From: Nocardioides islandensis
Lineage (GTDB): Bacteria > Actinomycetota > Actinomycetes > Propionibacteriales > Nocardioidaceae
DNA length: 64,000 nt
NCBI RefSeq assembly: GCF_015352455.1
Contig: NZ_JADKPN010000002.1
Location: forward strand, 186,001 to 250,000
Direction: 5' to 3'
This document shows, in pieces, positions 1 to 7,573 of the stretch (its first letter is position 1; the number at the start of each line of letters is the position of its first letter). The position numbers and the translations under genes are program-made. A model generated the notes under the pieces. That model searched no databases and was not told the DNA's origin. It saw only the letters and a list, made by a program, of their open reading frames with translations.

Positions 1-251
1 CCATGGTCTACCCCACCCTGCTCGCCTCCATCGGCGACGTCGCCCATCCCTCCTGGCGCGCAAGAGCCGTCGGCGTCTACCGACTCTGGCGTGACCTCGG
101 GTTCGCCGTCGGCGCCCTCCTCACCGGAGTCCTCGCAGATGCCTTCGGGATTCGTGAAGCCATCTGGGCCATCGCTGGGCTCACCGCTGGCTCCGGGCTA
201 CTGGTCGCGGTGCGCATGTATGAAACCCACCCGCGCCAAGGCAGGCAGTAA
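1..251 (+). CDS. MFS transporter, C-terminal fragment
   Basis: Only the last ~82 codons are in the window; the gene begins to the left of it. The fragment has two hydrophobic segments joined by a short loop (GFAVGALLTGVLADAFG, then an Ala/Gly-rich helix AIWAIAGLTAGSGLL) and a short basic cytoplasmic tail. This is the pattern of the final helices of a major facilitator superfamily efflux or uptake protein, and the Arg-rich turn WRARAVGVYRLWRD before helix 11 is typical. The substrate cannot be inferred. It converges with the SRPBCC gene, whose stop lies 9 bases away. The family call rests on this short tail. Confidence 0.6.
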   Translation, partial: MVYPTLLASIGDVAHPSWRARAVGVYRLWRDLGFAVGALLTGVLADAFGIREAIWAIAGLTAGSGLLVAVRMYETHPRQGRQ

Positions 252-260
252 TACGAGCGA

Positions 261-743
261 TCAGGCAGCGACGGCGTCGACGTACCGCTGCAGGTAGAGG
301 GGCCAGCCGCCCTGCTCAGCCACGCCTTCGCGAACGGACTCCCAGCCCTCGCCATGGCGTTCGAGGTGGCGGTGCTCCAGCTCGACGCGCGTGCGGTTCG
401 GCCCCTCGGGGATGAAGGTGACCTCAACTTCGCTCGCCTGGGAGGGGTCGGTCTCGAGCTGCCAGGTCGGTGAGATGTCCCAGCTGATCACGAAGCGCCG
501 CGGTGGATCGAAGGCCAGCACCCGCGCCCAGCGGCATATGGAGCCGTTCTCGCCGCGGTCGTAGACATGTCCGCCGACCTGCGTCTCGAACACGGTCTCC
601 GCGATCGGTTCGGGAGCGAGCAGGTTGTGCTCGCGGGGCTTGATCTGGTCGAAGTGCTCCGTGAACACCCGGAAGGCGCGCTCGGCGGACACCTCGACGG
701 TGACGTCGAATCGGACGGCTTCGCTCTGCGTCGTGCCTGTCAT
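261..743 (-). CDS. SRPBCC (AHSA1-like) family protein
   Basis: 160-aa soluble protein of the START/SRPBCC fold, activator-of-Hsp90-ATPase-1-like branch. Visible signatures are the N-terminal strand with VTVEVSAERAFRVFTEHFD, a central W-R/F-V-I-S-W-D-I strand pair (RRFVISWDISPTW), and the C-terminal helix with GGWPLYLQRYVDAV, which forms the lid of the ligand cavity. Such proteins are often co-transcribed with an ArsR-type regulator. Here the ATG overlaps the stop of the ArsR gene by 4 bases (ATGA), so the two are translationally coupled. The ligand is unknown; a role in stress or small-molecule binding is inference. Confidence 0.85.
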   Translation of the reverse strand: MTGTTQSEAVRFDVTVEVSAERAFRVFTEHFDQIKPREHNLLAPEPIAETVFETQVGGHVYDRGENGSICRWARVLAFDPPRRFVISWDISPTWQLETDPSQASEVEVTFIPEGPNRTRVELEHRHLERHGEGWESVREGVAEQGGWPLYLQRYVDAVAA

Positions 744-1069
744 GGTCTCACTCCGTTTTCCTGTGGCTCGGCCTCGACGAGCCTCTTGAAGTTGATCAGC
801 GCCGCGCTCCAGAACATCTCAAGCTCGGCGCGCATCGCACGCAGACCGTCGGGATCCACGGCATAGATGCGGCGAGTGCCCTCGGGCCGGACCCGCACCA
901 GGTCGGCGTTCTTGAGCACCCGCAGGTGCTGCGAGACGGCCGGCCGACTGACTGGCAGCTCGCTGGCCAGGTCCGTGACCGAACGCGGTCGCACCGCCAG
1001 TCGGGCGAAGATCTCCCGCCTGGTCGGGTCAGCCAGCGCCGTCCAGGCGTCGACTGCGTAAGTGGTCAC
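740..1069 (-). CDS. ArsR-family winged-helix transcriptional regulator
   Basis: About 109 aa, a single ArsR/SmtB winged helix-turn-helix: AWTALADPTRREIFARL (helices 1-2), SVTDLASELPVSRPAVSQHLRVLKNADLV (HTH with recognition helix), then a wing around RVRPEGTRRIYAVDPDGL. No metal-binding Cys pair is seen, so it is probably not a metal sensor but of the type paired with SRPBCC proteins. I choose the GTG at 1069; an ATG at 1105 would add 12 residues and overlap the upstream methyltransferase gene. It lies in a leftward operon (TetR, methyltransferase, ArsR, SRPBCC) and probably controls this or a nearby promoter. Confidence 0.85.
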   Translation of the reverse strand: MTTYAVDAWTALADPTRREIFARLAVRPRSVTDLASELPVSRPAVSQHLRVLKNADLVRVRPEGTRRIYAVDPDGLRAMRAELEMFWSAALINFKRLVEAEPQENGVRP

Positions 1070-1079
1070 GCACGGTAAG

Positions 1080-1799
1080 CTACTGCTTACGGAAGCCGGA
1101 GTCAAGGCCTCGCGGCGAGCACTTCGCCATCACGAAGGAGACCTGGGGGGAAACGCCATCGGGGTGATGGCACCGAGCGTCGAAGCCGGCGCTGGCCAGC
1201 CACGCCATGCATTGGTCGGTGGTGACGTCCCGGTAGACGGCCGGGTCGAGCCGCTTGGGTAGCTGGTGTTCGCGACCACGGAACACCAGGAGGAGTCGGC
1301 CACCAGGTCGCAGGACTCGAGCGATCTCGGAGATGGTGGCCTCAGGCTTGCGCCAGAAGTAGAGGTTGTGGACCGAGAGCACGGCGTCCAGGGAGCTGTC
1401 ATCGACGGGGAGCGTGATCCCGTTCCCTCGGTGAAGCGTCAGGGTCCCGGTCCGGACGAGTTCGGCGTTGCGGCGCCTGGCGAGGCGGACCATTTCCTCG
1501 GAGACGTCCACGCCCGAGACCCGGGCGCCGTGCTCGGCGAGGAGACCGAGCGTACGCCCGGGGCCGAAGCCGATCTCGAGGATGTCCTCGCCTGGGCCGG
1601 GCGCCAAGAGGTCGAGGGCCGCGTCGTTGGTCTTCGCAGTCTCCTTCACCCACAGCCGCCCGATCAGAGGACCGCCGAGTCCGTGCGGGTGGGCTGCCTG
1701 CTCAGAGAGGTACCGAGTCAGTCGTCGGGTAGCGAGGGAGAGTGCTCGTTGTGGCCAGGGTCTGCGGTCGAGTGAGCATTGGAGTGGGAGGACAGTCAT
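1080..1799 (-). CDS. class I SAM-dependent methyltransferase
   Basis: 239 aa from an ATG that overlaps the stop of the upstream TetR gene by one base (TGATG), which decides the start over a longer frame reaching 1934. Rossmann-fold methyltransferase of the UbiE/Methyltransf_11 group: motif I DILEIGFGPGRTLGLL at about residues 71-86, acidic residue at the end of strand 2 (SGVDVSEEMV), motif around LDAVLSVHNLYFW and post-motif IARVLRPGGRLLLVF. The N-terminal part (RPWPQRALSLATRR) is a helical cap. The substrate is a small molecule or lipid that cannot be named. Co-transcription with a TetR regulator suggests an inducible detoxification or modification role. Confidence 0.85.
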   Translation of the reverse strand: MTVLPLQCSLDRRPWPQRALSLATRRLTRYLSEQAAHPHGLGGPLIGRLWVKETAKTNDAALDLLAPGPGEDILEIGFGPGRTLGLLAEHGARVSGVDVSEEMVRLARRRNAELVRTGTLTLHRGNGITLPVDDSSLDAVLSVHNLYFWRKPEATISEIARVLRPGGRLLLVFRGREHQLPKRLDPAVYRDVTTDQCMAWLASAGFDARCHHPDGVSPQVSFVMAKCSPRGLDSGFRKQ

Positions 1800-2527
1800 C
1801 AGGCAACTCCATCTGGGTTCATCGAGCGGGTGATCATTGCGGCGAGGGTGGTTGCCACGGTTGCGTCGTCGTACGGCAACGGCGAGGCGGCTGGGTCGGG
1901 GTCGAAGCGGCAGTGCACGCCCCAGAGCACGCATAGTTCGACCGTGGTGCGCGCGACCAGGTCGACCGGGCCGGGCAGTGCGAGCAGGCCCGCCCGCTGG
2001 CGACTGTCGAGGTAGGCCTGAATGGCGGACATCTGGTCGCCGCGGCCGGTTTCGAACCAGACCTTGCCCAGTTCCGGCAACTCCGGGGCACAGCGGTCGA
2101 CGAGCTTGATGGCCACGCGATTGCGGGATAGCCGCTCATAGAGGTCCACGACGATGCCGGAAAGCTCGGCAGCAGCCTCGCCAGGAGTGCTCGGCAGCCG
2201 ATCACCCGCGAGCGCCTGGGTGAGAGCCAGGTCGGGGATCTCGGCCGCCAGCCGTCCCGCAACCAATTCGGCGAGCTCGCCGTCAGCGGGCGCGGGCATC
2301 GGCAGGGCGCTGTTGTCGGGCAGCGGCTCGAGTCTGTCGCCGTAGCGAACGGCGCCGGCGAACAGTGCTTCCTTGGTCGCGGCGTAACCGTAGAGGGTGC
2401 CCTTGGCCAGGCCGAGGACGTCGGCAATGTCCTGCACTTGGGTGCGCCGATAGCCGTGGGTCACGAAGACACCCACCGCGGCTTCGATGACGGCGGGGAG
2501 TCTGTCCGGAGGAATGAGACGTGCCAC
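1799..2527 (-). CDS. TetR-family transcriptional regulator
   Basis: About 242 aa. The N-terminal TetR DNA-binding domain is clear: LPAVIEAAVGVFVTHGYRRT, then QVQDIADVLGLAKGTLYGYAATKEALFAG. The C-terminal ligand domain is helical and unassigned. Two in-frame GTG codons compete for the start (2533 and 2527). A TATTGT -10 hexamer at 2534-2539 sits six bases before GTG 2527, the spacing of a leaderless actinobacterial transcript, so 2527 is preferred. A 19-bp operator lies within the same promoter, so the gene should repress itself. First gene of the operon that continues into the methyltransferase. Confidence 0.87.
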   Translation of the reverse strand: MARLIPPDRLPAVIEAAVGVFVTHGYRRTQVQDIADVLGLAKGTLYGYAATKEALFAGAVRYGDRLEPLPDNSALPMPAPADGELAELVAGRLAAEIPDLALTQALAGDRLPSTPGEAAAELSGIVVDLYERLSRNRVAIKLVDRCAPELPELGKVWFETGRGDQMSAIQAYLDSRQRAGLLALPGPVDLVARTTVELCVLWGVHCRFDPDPAASPLPYDDATVATTLAAMITRSMNPDGVA

Positions 2528-2533
2528 CCGCAC

Positions 2534-2561
2534 ACAATAACTGACCGACTCAGTCAGTCAA
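2534..2561 (-). promoter_or_regulatory. Autoregulated leaderless promoter with TetR-type operator
   Basis: Reading leftward: -35 TTGACT (2561-2556), 16-bp spacer, -10 TATTGT (2539-2534), then GTG at 2527. A 19-bp near-perfect palindrome TGACCGACTCAGTCAGTCA (2542-2560, centre 2551, one off-centre mismatched pair plus the central base) fills the -35 and spacer. This half-site type (TGAC-GACT) is common for TetR-family operators. The position implies steric repression of the TetR/methyltransferase/ArsR/SRPBCC operon. Confidence 0.75.
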
Positions 2562-2936
2562 GGTCATGAAGCCTCCGACTTTGCTGAGAACGACTCAAAC
2601 CTGAGGTTGCAGGTTTGCACCGCGACCCCGTGCGAGCGGCCCACTCAGGCAGGTGAATTGTGCTCGGCAACGTGACGTTCGCGCTGGGCGATTCGGTTCG
2701 GTCGGACGCAACGGCAATGTCGCACCGTCGTCTCCGCACGGTACGGGCGGGCGTTGGGCACGGGCCATCATGATCAATCGAGGACGTCGAGGCCCGTCCT
2801 CCTCGAGAGTCCCAGCCAGAGCGCGTTGGTCATCTTCGGGCGCGCGGTGGTCGCGCCCGAACTTGTCTCCAAGCTCAGCGACCCTCAACATTCGCCCGCG
2901 GGCGGCCACGCATAGGCCGGCTGCTAGTTTGCGTCC
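2562..2936. other. Intergenic stretch between divergent operons
   Basis: About 375 bases between the TetR operon (leftward) and the FRG gene (rightward). Frames through it show no coding character. A short inverted repeat, AACCTG near 2599 facing CAGGTT near 2611, is visible but has no clear role. The right end holds the FRG promoter. This is a plausible junction between cargo blocks, but no tRNA remnant or direct repeat matching the tRNA-Met 3' end was seen. Confidence 0.5.
2925..2930 (+). promoter_or_regulatory. -10 element of a leaderless promoter for the FRG gene
   Basis: TAGTTT fits the actinobacterial TANNNT -10 pattern and is followed by exactly six bases before the GTG at 2937, so transcription would begin on the start codon. 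No Shine-Dalgarno sequence precedes the GTG, which fits a leaderless message. No convincing -35 box is seen. Confidence 0.6.
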
Positions 2937-3725
2937 GTGACTGAAGGGACTGCTGAGGCGCAACCTGCACCTCCCGAGATTGGGAGTGTCCAAGACCTCC
3001 TCGTGTCCCTGCAAGCCATCACCGCCGACGGCCGCGAGTACTGGTATCGCGGCCACCGTGACAGCGGATGGTTGCTACAACCTTCTGTGTTTCGCACCCC
3101 GGGTCATCGCGATAGCGAGCAATCTATGCTTGATCGCTTTCGCCAAGAGGCAGCCACGGCCGGCCAGCCGTACTCGTTCGACAACTGGGGTTGGATCACG
3201 TTCGCGCAGCACCACCAGCTCCCCACTCGCCTACTCGATTGGTCCCAGAGCCCTCTAGTCGGGCTCTACTTCGCCTGCGAGCGCGGTCGGGAGGCCAAGC
3301 CCGACGAGGCAGAGGCGGAGGGTGAGCTGCTGATGATCGATCCCCGCGATCTCAATGAGGAAGCGGGAGACGCAGGCGGAGGACACCCCGTGCTGCTGAA
3401 GGACGGGCACTCGGCGCTCGACCACTACCGGCCAGGCCATGACGCCTCCCAGCGAATGAAGCCACGGGCAGTCATCGCTCCGATGTCCTTTGATCGAATC
3501 CGTTTTCAGACGGGCACCTTCACCGTGAGCCAACGGCCGGCAGATGGTGATGCAGTTCCCCAGCTGGCGAATGCGAGATCCCTTCGGCGCTTTCTGATCC
3601 CTTCGGGAAAGAAGCAAACCCTACGAGAGCAACTTGAAACCTTGGGTCTCACAGAGGTGACTATCTACCGTGACCTCGATCGAATCGCCGGACGAATCAA
3701 GGCGACACACAAGGGTTCGCTGTGA
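2937..3725 (+). CDS. FRG domain-containing protein
   Basis: 262 aa. An FRG domain fills the N-terminal half: E-Y-W-Y-R-G-H at about residues 35-40 (the F/Y-R-G motif that names the family), LLQPSVFR soon after, and AQHHQLPTRLLDWSQSPLVG at about 90-109, then LYFACERG. The biochemical activity of FRG proteins is not settled; they recur in defence islands. The C-terminal part (residues ~190-262) holds RRFLIPSGKKQTLREQLETLG, also usual in the family. The GTG start is leaderless. The stop overlaps the DUF262 start by 4 bases (GTGA), so the two proteins are probably made in fixed ratio. Base composition is more A+T-rich than in the ICE genes, suggesting separate acquisition. Confidence 0.85.
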   Translation: MTEGTAEAQPAPPEIGSVQDLLVSLQAITADGREYWYRGHRDSGWLLQPSVFRTPGHRDSEQSMLDRFRQEAATAGQPYSFDNWGWITFAQHHQLPTRLLDWSQSPLVGLYFACERGREAKPDEAEAEGELLMIDPRDLNEEAGDAGGGHPVLLKDGHSALDHYRPGHDASQRMKPRAVIAPMSFDRIRFQTGTFTVSQRPADGDAVPQLANARSLRRFLIPSGKKQTLREQLETLGLTEVTIYRDLDRIAGRIKATHKGSL

Positions 3726-4882
3726 AGATCCGCACGGAGCCTCTGAGCGAGATTACGATCGCACGCTACGCCCACATGCGACTTGCCCTCGACTTTGAAC
3801 CGGCCTACCAGCGGGAAGGCGGCGTGTGGAACCGCGAAACCCGGAGCCGGTTGATCGACTCGATCGTGAATGGGTTTGATGTCCCAAAACTATACTTTGA
3901 GCGCGCGACAAGTCGCCGGACCACCGAAGACGGACGCATAATCCAGTATGCGGTGCTGGATGGAAAGCAACGTCTCGAAGCTGTCGGAGAGTTTCTTGAG
4001 AATGAGTTGAGACTCCCGATCGACTTCGAGTACTTCGAGGACGAGAGCGTTTCGGCCGCCGGTTTCACTTTTGCGGAACTGCAGTCTGCCTACCCGAGGT
4101 TGGCGCAGCGGATCCTCGACTTCGAGCTGCCTATCGTCGGCGTCAGCTCGGACAGCATTGACCTAATCGAAGAACTGTTTCAGCGGCTTAACGCTGCCAC
4201 CGCTCTGAATCACGCCGAACGACGCAACTCCGTGTCGGGCGCGACCCGGGATGCCGCCAACGCCCTGGCTGGGCACGCCTTGCTCTCTGCTCGGTCGCCG
4301 ATCAAGGCCTCCCGATACAAGCACCGGGAACTGGCAGCGAAGTTCTTGGCAATCGAGCATCAGATCGATACCAGAAGCGGCCGTATCTCTGATACCAAGG
4401 CCGCCACGCTGATGGATTTGTTCCTCGCAAGCCGCGGGAACCCGCCACGGATTAGCGCAGTCGATATGGCCAGGTACCAAGCGGCCGCCACCGCCGTGCT
4501 GGATCGTATGGCCGGGCTCTTCGTAGATGACGACCCCCTTCTCCGCTCGGTCGGTACGCTCGTCGTCTATTACATCGTCTTCCGGGACCCGCAACTCATC
4601 GCGAGCGCTTCGAGGGAGCGGCTGCAACGCTTCGAAGAACTGCGTCGACTCGCCTCGCGGATGGACGAGGACGACCCTGCGTTCTCGCGGCCGGCAAACA
4701 ACCGACTCCGCGAGTACAACATCTTCGTGCAGTCCTCAAACGACGGTGGCGCGCTTAGCCGCCGAGCAGAGATCCTGGAGGCTTACCTCAAGGGTTATCA
4801 GAATCCGGACGAGCTCGCTGCCCTAGATGCTGTTGGGGACAACGAGAGCCCAGGGCAAGATGATCTCGAAGACGAGAACTAA
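3722..4882 (+). CDS. DUF262 domain protein (GmrSD/SspE-type ParB-like fold)
   Basis: 386 aa. An N-terminal DUF262 domain is clear: the AYQREGGVWNRETRSRLIDS segment (residues ~29-47), FDVPKLYF, and the nucleotide-site motif YAVLDGKQRLEAV with DGKQR at about 80-84 (usually DGQQR). In studied relatives (GmrS of GmrSD, SspE) this ParB/Srx-like domain binds or hydrolyses nucleotides and controls a nuclease. The C-terminal half has no HNH motif (no H-N-H triad or DUF1524 signature), so the effector may be the FRG partner rather than a fused nuclease; that is inference. GTGA overlap with the FRG gene. Codon use is less GC-biased than in neighbouring operons. Confidence 0.85.
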   Translation: MKIRTEPLSEITIARYAHMRLALDFEPAYQREGGVWNRETRSRLIDSIVNGFDVPKLYFERATSRRTTEDGRIIQYAVLDGKQRLEAVGEFLENELRLPIDFEYFEDESVSAAGFTFAELQSAYPRLAQRILDFELPIVGVSSDSIDLIEELFQRLNAATALNHAERRNSVSGATRDAANALAGHALLSARSPIKASRYKHRELAAKFLAIEHQIDTRSGRISDTKAATLMDLFLASRGNPPRISAVDMARYQAAATAVLDRMAGLFVDDDPLLRSVGTLVVYYIVFRDPQLIASASRERLQRFEELRRLASRMDEDDPAFSRPANNRLREYNIFVQSSNDGGALSRRAEILEAYLKGYQNPDELAALDAVGDNESPGQDDLEDEN

Positions 4883-5239
4883 TCCGTCACTGGGCCGACT
4901 GTCTGGTTCCGTGGTCGAGTCTGCGACCTTTCTGGAAGCGGTCGCCGAGCGTCCTTCTGCTGACGTCATCACGGAGCCGATGCCTGCCACCGGAGCGCCG
5001 ATTGACCTCCTGATCAGCGTATTGGCAATCGTCCGGCGTCATGGGGCGAAGGCGAAGCCCGTCCCCGCAGACCTGTCGTAGAGGTTGCCTCGGGCTCCAT
5101 CGCCAGCGCGCTAGGAGCCAGTTGAGGCCCACGCACGCCCGTTCTTCAGCCAAGTCAACCGGTTCCGTCGGACGCGGCAGTTAGGGTCGTACGGTCGCAC
5201 CAAGACGGAGCCGACGAGGGGTCGAGGGAAGGATCAACT
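4883..5239. other. Intergenic gap between two defence operons
   Basis: About 357 bases. A frame from ATG 4860 to 5081 (73 aa, overlapping the DUF262 3' end) is open but has weak codon bias and no recognised motif, so it is not called. No strong hairpin is seen. The right edge carries AGGGAAGGA (5225-5233), a good ribosome site six bases before the GTG at 5240. The gap suggests the FRG/DUF262 pair and the methyltransferase operon are transcribed separately. Confidence 0.5.
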
Positions 5240-7573
5240 GTGGTCGACGAGGAGGTCTCCATCGGCGAGGAGAGCATCGATGTCACGCCGCATCCGCGGC
5301 TGTTGGCGGTGCTCGGCGACATCGAGTTCGCGCCGTGGCAGTGCCTAGCCGAGTTGATCGACAACGCCTTCGATGACTTCCTGTCGGATCCTCCGGAGGA
5401 CGATGCGCCGACGGTCACCATCAGCCTGCCCAGCCGCACATCTGACCACCGGGACGCGCAGGTCTGGATCAGCGACAACGGCCGGGGTATGAGCCTCGAG
5501 CACCTCAACATGGCACTGTCCGCCGGATGGTCGAGCAACGCCCGCTACGGCAAGCTCGGACTGTTCGGCATGGGCTTCAACATCGCGACGGCTCGACTCG
5601 GCAACACAACCCAGGTCCGCACGACCCGTACTGGGGACTCCGAGTGGGTGAGTGTCACACTGGACCTCCGAAAGATGGCCAACCAGGACAACTTCGTCGT
5701 GCCGGTCATCCGCGAGCCTAAGGATGATCCGGCTGAGCACGGGACCCAGGTCATCGTCAGCGACCTGAAGCAGGAGCAGCACGACCTGCTGTCGCGTCAG
5801 CAGACCAAGATCCGGGACCTGCTCGGCGACGTGTACTCGTATCTCCTGCGCGACCGTGACTTCTCCCTCCGAGTGGACGGCAAGGCCGTGCAGCCGCTGC
5901 TGCCCTGCATCTGGAACAAGGACCGTTCAGTGGTGCAGCGGGGCGTCAAGTACCCGGCATACATCGAGATCGATAAGGAGTTGCCGTCGCTGAACGCCTG
6001 CCACGACTGTGGCCGTTGGCAGGATCTTACGGTCCGCGAGTGCGAGGAGTGCGGCAGCACCGAGCTGGAGGAGCGCGAGCGCCGGATCACGGGTTGGCTG
6101 GGCATCCAGCGCTACTCCCACAAGTCCGACTTCGGCGTCGATTTCCTCCGCAACGGTCGCAAGATTCTCGTTCGTGACGTGGGGATCTTCGCTTGGGAGG
6201 ACCCGAATGAACTCGGTGCTCGCCCCGACAGCGAGTACCCGATTGAGGTGCCCAACGAGGGCCGGATCGTGGGCGAGATCCACATCGATCACGTACGGGT
6301 CAACTATCAGAAGAACGCATTTGAGTACAACACGATCGAGTGGAAGCAGGTTGTTCGCACGCTGCGCGGGGACGGTCCTCTCCGTCCGAATATCGCGCGC
6401 GACGCCGGTTACCCGCCCAACGAATCCCCGATCGGTCGTCTCTTCACCGGCTACCGACGAATGGATCCCGGCCTCAAGTATCTGGTCCCCGGCGATGGCG
6501 ACCACGCGATCCACGAGAAGGCCCGTGAGTGGGCGAAGTTGTTCCGCAAAGGTGACCCTGAGTACCAGGACGACCACATCTGGTACGAGCAGGCGAAGCA
6601 GCACGACGAGCCGAAGGTCATCGTGCCTCCTGAGTCGACCGACCCGGGAGACGGCGGCGACGACGACGCTCGATCCCGGCTGGACATTCCAGAGCCCACT
6701 GACTCGCAGCCGCAGCCCGGGGATCCGACGCCGCCACGTGAGACCGAGGACCAGAAGCAGGAGCGGTACCGCCAGCACGGCGAGGTCCTCCACGACATCT
6801 CCGGTGAGTACGCGTTGCCTGGCTTCGGCAATGCCCTGAAGGTGACCGTCTACGGCCTGAACGGCACCGAGGTCGCGGACACGAACGGCCAGCGGGTTCC
6901 CGTCTTCGTTCAGCAGCAGCGCGGAACCGACGTTCACGTGTTCGTGGACTTCGGCCACAGTCTCTTCACTGACTTTGGCGCGGACCCGCGGGAGTACGCC
7001 GTCCTTGGGATCGCCGAGCACATCCGAGATCGTCGAGGCAGTAATCAGGCGCTCAGCTCGATCATCGCTGACCTGATGGATCGTTGCCTTCCCGACCAGA
7101 AGGTGACCCCGACGGCGCTCGGCGGGGCCGCGCACACTTTGCTTGACCGCGTCCGGCGCACGATGCGGCCGGTGATCTCGGGCAACTCGGAGGGTTTCTG
7201 GGGCTACGTGATGGAGCCTGAGCAGGCTGCCGCCGAGCAGCGGTTCGCTCAGGAGGGCATGGATGCCGATTGGCAGGAGGCTCGAGAGAGCGGCACCTGG
7301 ATTCTGTACACGTCCTCTGCTGCCCTCTCCCGGCTCATCCAGCAGCGTCCTGGCGAGTTCCTCGATGGCCGAGTGTTCCGGGCGCCTTACCAGACATTCA
7401 CGGACAGCCACGCCCGTGCGCTCACGGTCAACCGTCTGATCGGATACCTCAACGACGCCGGCCAATTGGCGGAGCACCAGACACGGCGGCGGCCCGATGA
7501 GCTCAACCGCGGTCGGCTGAGTTGCCGCCTCCTGGAAGCGGAGCTGGTCGACGCGCCCGAGGACTCGTCTTGA
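5240..7573 (+). CDS. MORC/MutL-like GHKL ATPase of a restriction-type system
   Basis: 777 aa. GHKL ATP-binding fold at the N-terminus: N-box E-L-I-D-N at residues 38-42 (catalytic Glu, Mg-binding Asn), G1 box DNGRGM at 79-84, G2 box GKLGLFGMGFNIAT at 104-117. A four-Cys zinc ribbon (CHDCGRW, CEECGS) lies at about 252-275 and a basic/acidic low-complexity linker at about 465-520. MutL/MORC-type ATPases are known partners of SF2 helicases, Vsr-like nucleases and DNA methylases in bacterial restriction systems, as in this operon. The likely role is an ATP-driven clamp on DNA. Start fixed by the strong ribosome site at 5225-5233. First gene of five with 4-bp overlaps. Confidence 0.85.
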   Translation: MVDEEVSIGEESIDVTPHPRLLAVLGDIEFAPWQCLAELIDNAFDDFLSDPPEDDAPTVTISLPSRTSDHRDAQVWISDNGRGMSLEHLNMALSAGWSSNARYGKLGLFGMGFNIATARLGNTTQVRTTRTGDSEWVSVTLDLRKMANQDNFVVPVIREPKDDPAEHGTQVIVSDLKQEQHDLLSRQQTKIRDLLGDVYSYLLRDRDFSLRVDGKAVQPLLPCIWNKDRSVVQRGVKYPAYIEIDKELPSLNACHDCGRWQDLTVRECEECGSTELEERERRITGWLGIQRYSHKSDFGVDFLRNGRKILVRDVGIFAWEDPNELGARPDSEYPIEVPNEGRIVGEIHIDHVRVNYQKNAFEYNTIEWKQVVRTLRGDGPLRPNIARDAGYPPNESPIGRLFTGYRRMDPGLKYLVPGDGDHAIHEKAREWAKLFRKGDPEYQDDHIWYEQAKQHDEPKVIVPPESTDPGDGGDDDARSRLDIPEPTDSQPQPGDPTPPRETEDQKQERYRQHGEVLHDISGEYALPGFGNALKVTVYGLNGTEVADTNGQRVPVFVQQQRGTDVHVFVDFGHSLFTDFGADPREYAVLGIAEHIRDRRGSNQALSSIIADLMDRCLPDQKVTPTALGGAAHTLLDRVRRTMRPVISGNSEGFWGYVMEPEQAAAEQRFAQEGMDADWQEARESGTWILYTSSAALSRLIQQRPGEFLDGRVFRAPYQTFTDSHARALTVNRLIGYLNDAGQLAEHQTRRRPDELNRGRLSCRLLEAELVDAPEDSS

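Noticed and set aside
1799..2427. Second minus-strand frame inside the TetR gene
   Set aside because: Ser/Pro/Arg-rich shadow; the TetR HTH is in the other frame.
2595..2640. Short inverted repeat (AACCTG/CAGGTT) as a tRNA remnant or attL
   Set aside because: It does not match the tRNA-Met 3' segment and has no cloverleaf.
4860..5081. 73-codon frame after DUF262
   Set aside because: No motif, weak codon bias, no ribosome site; could not be supported.
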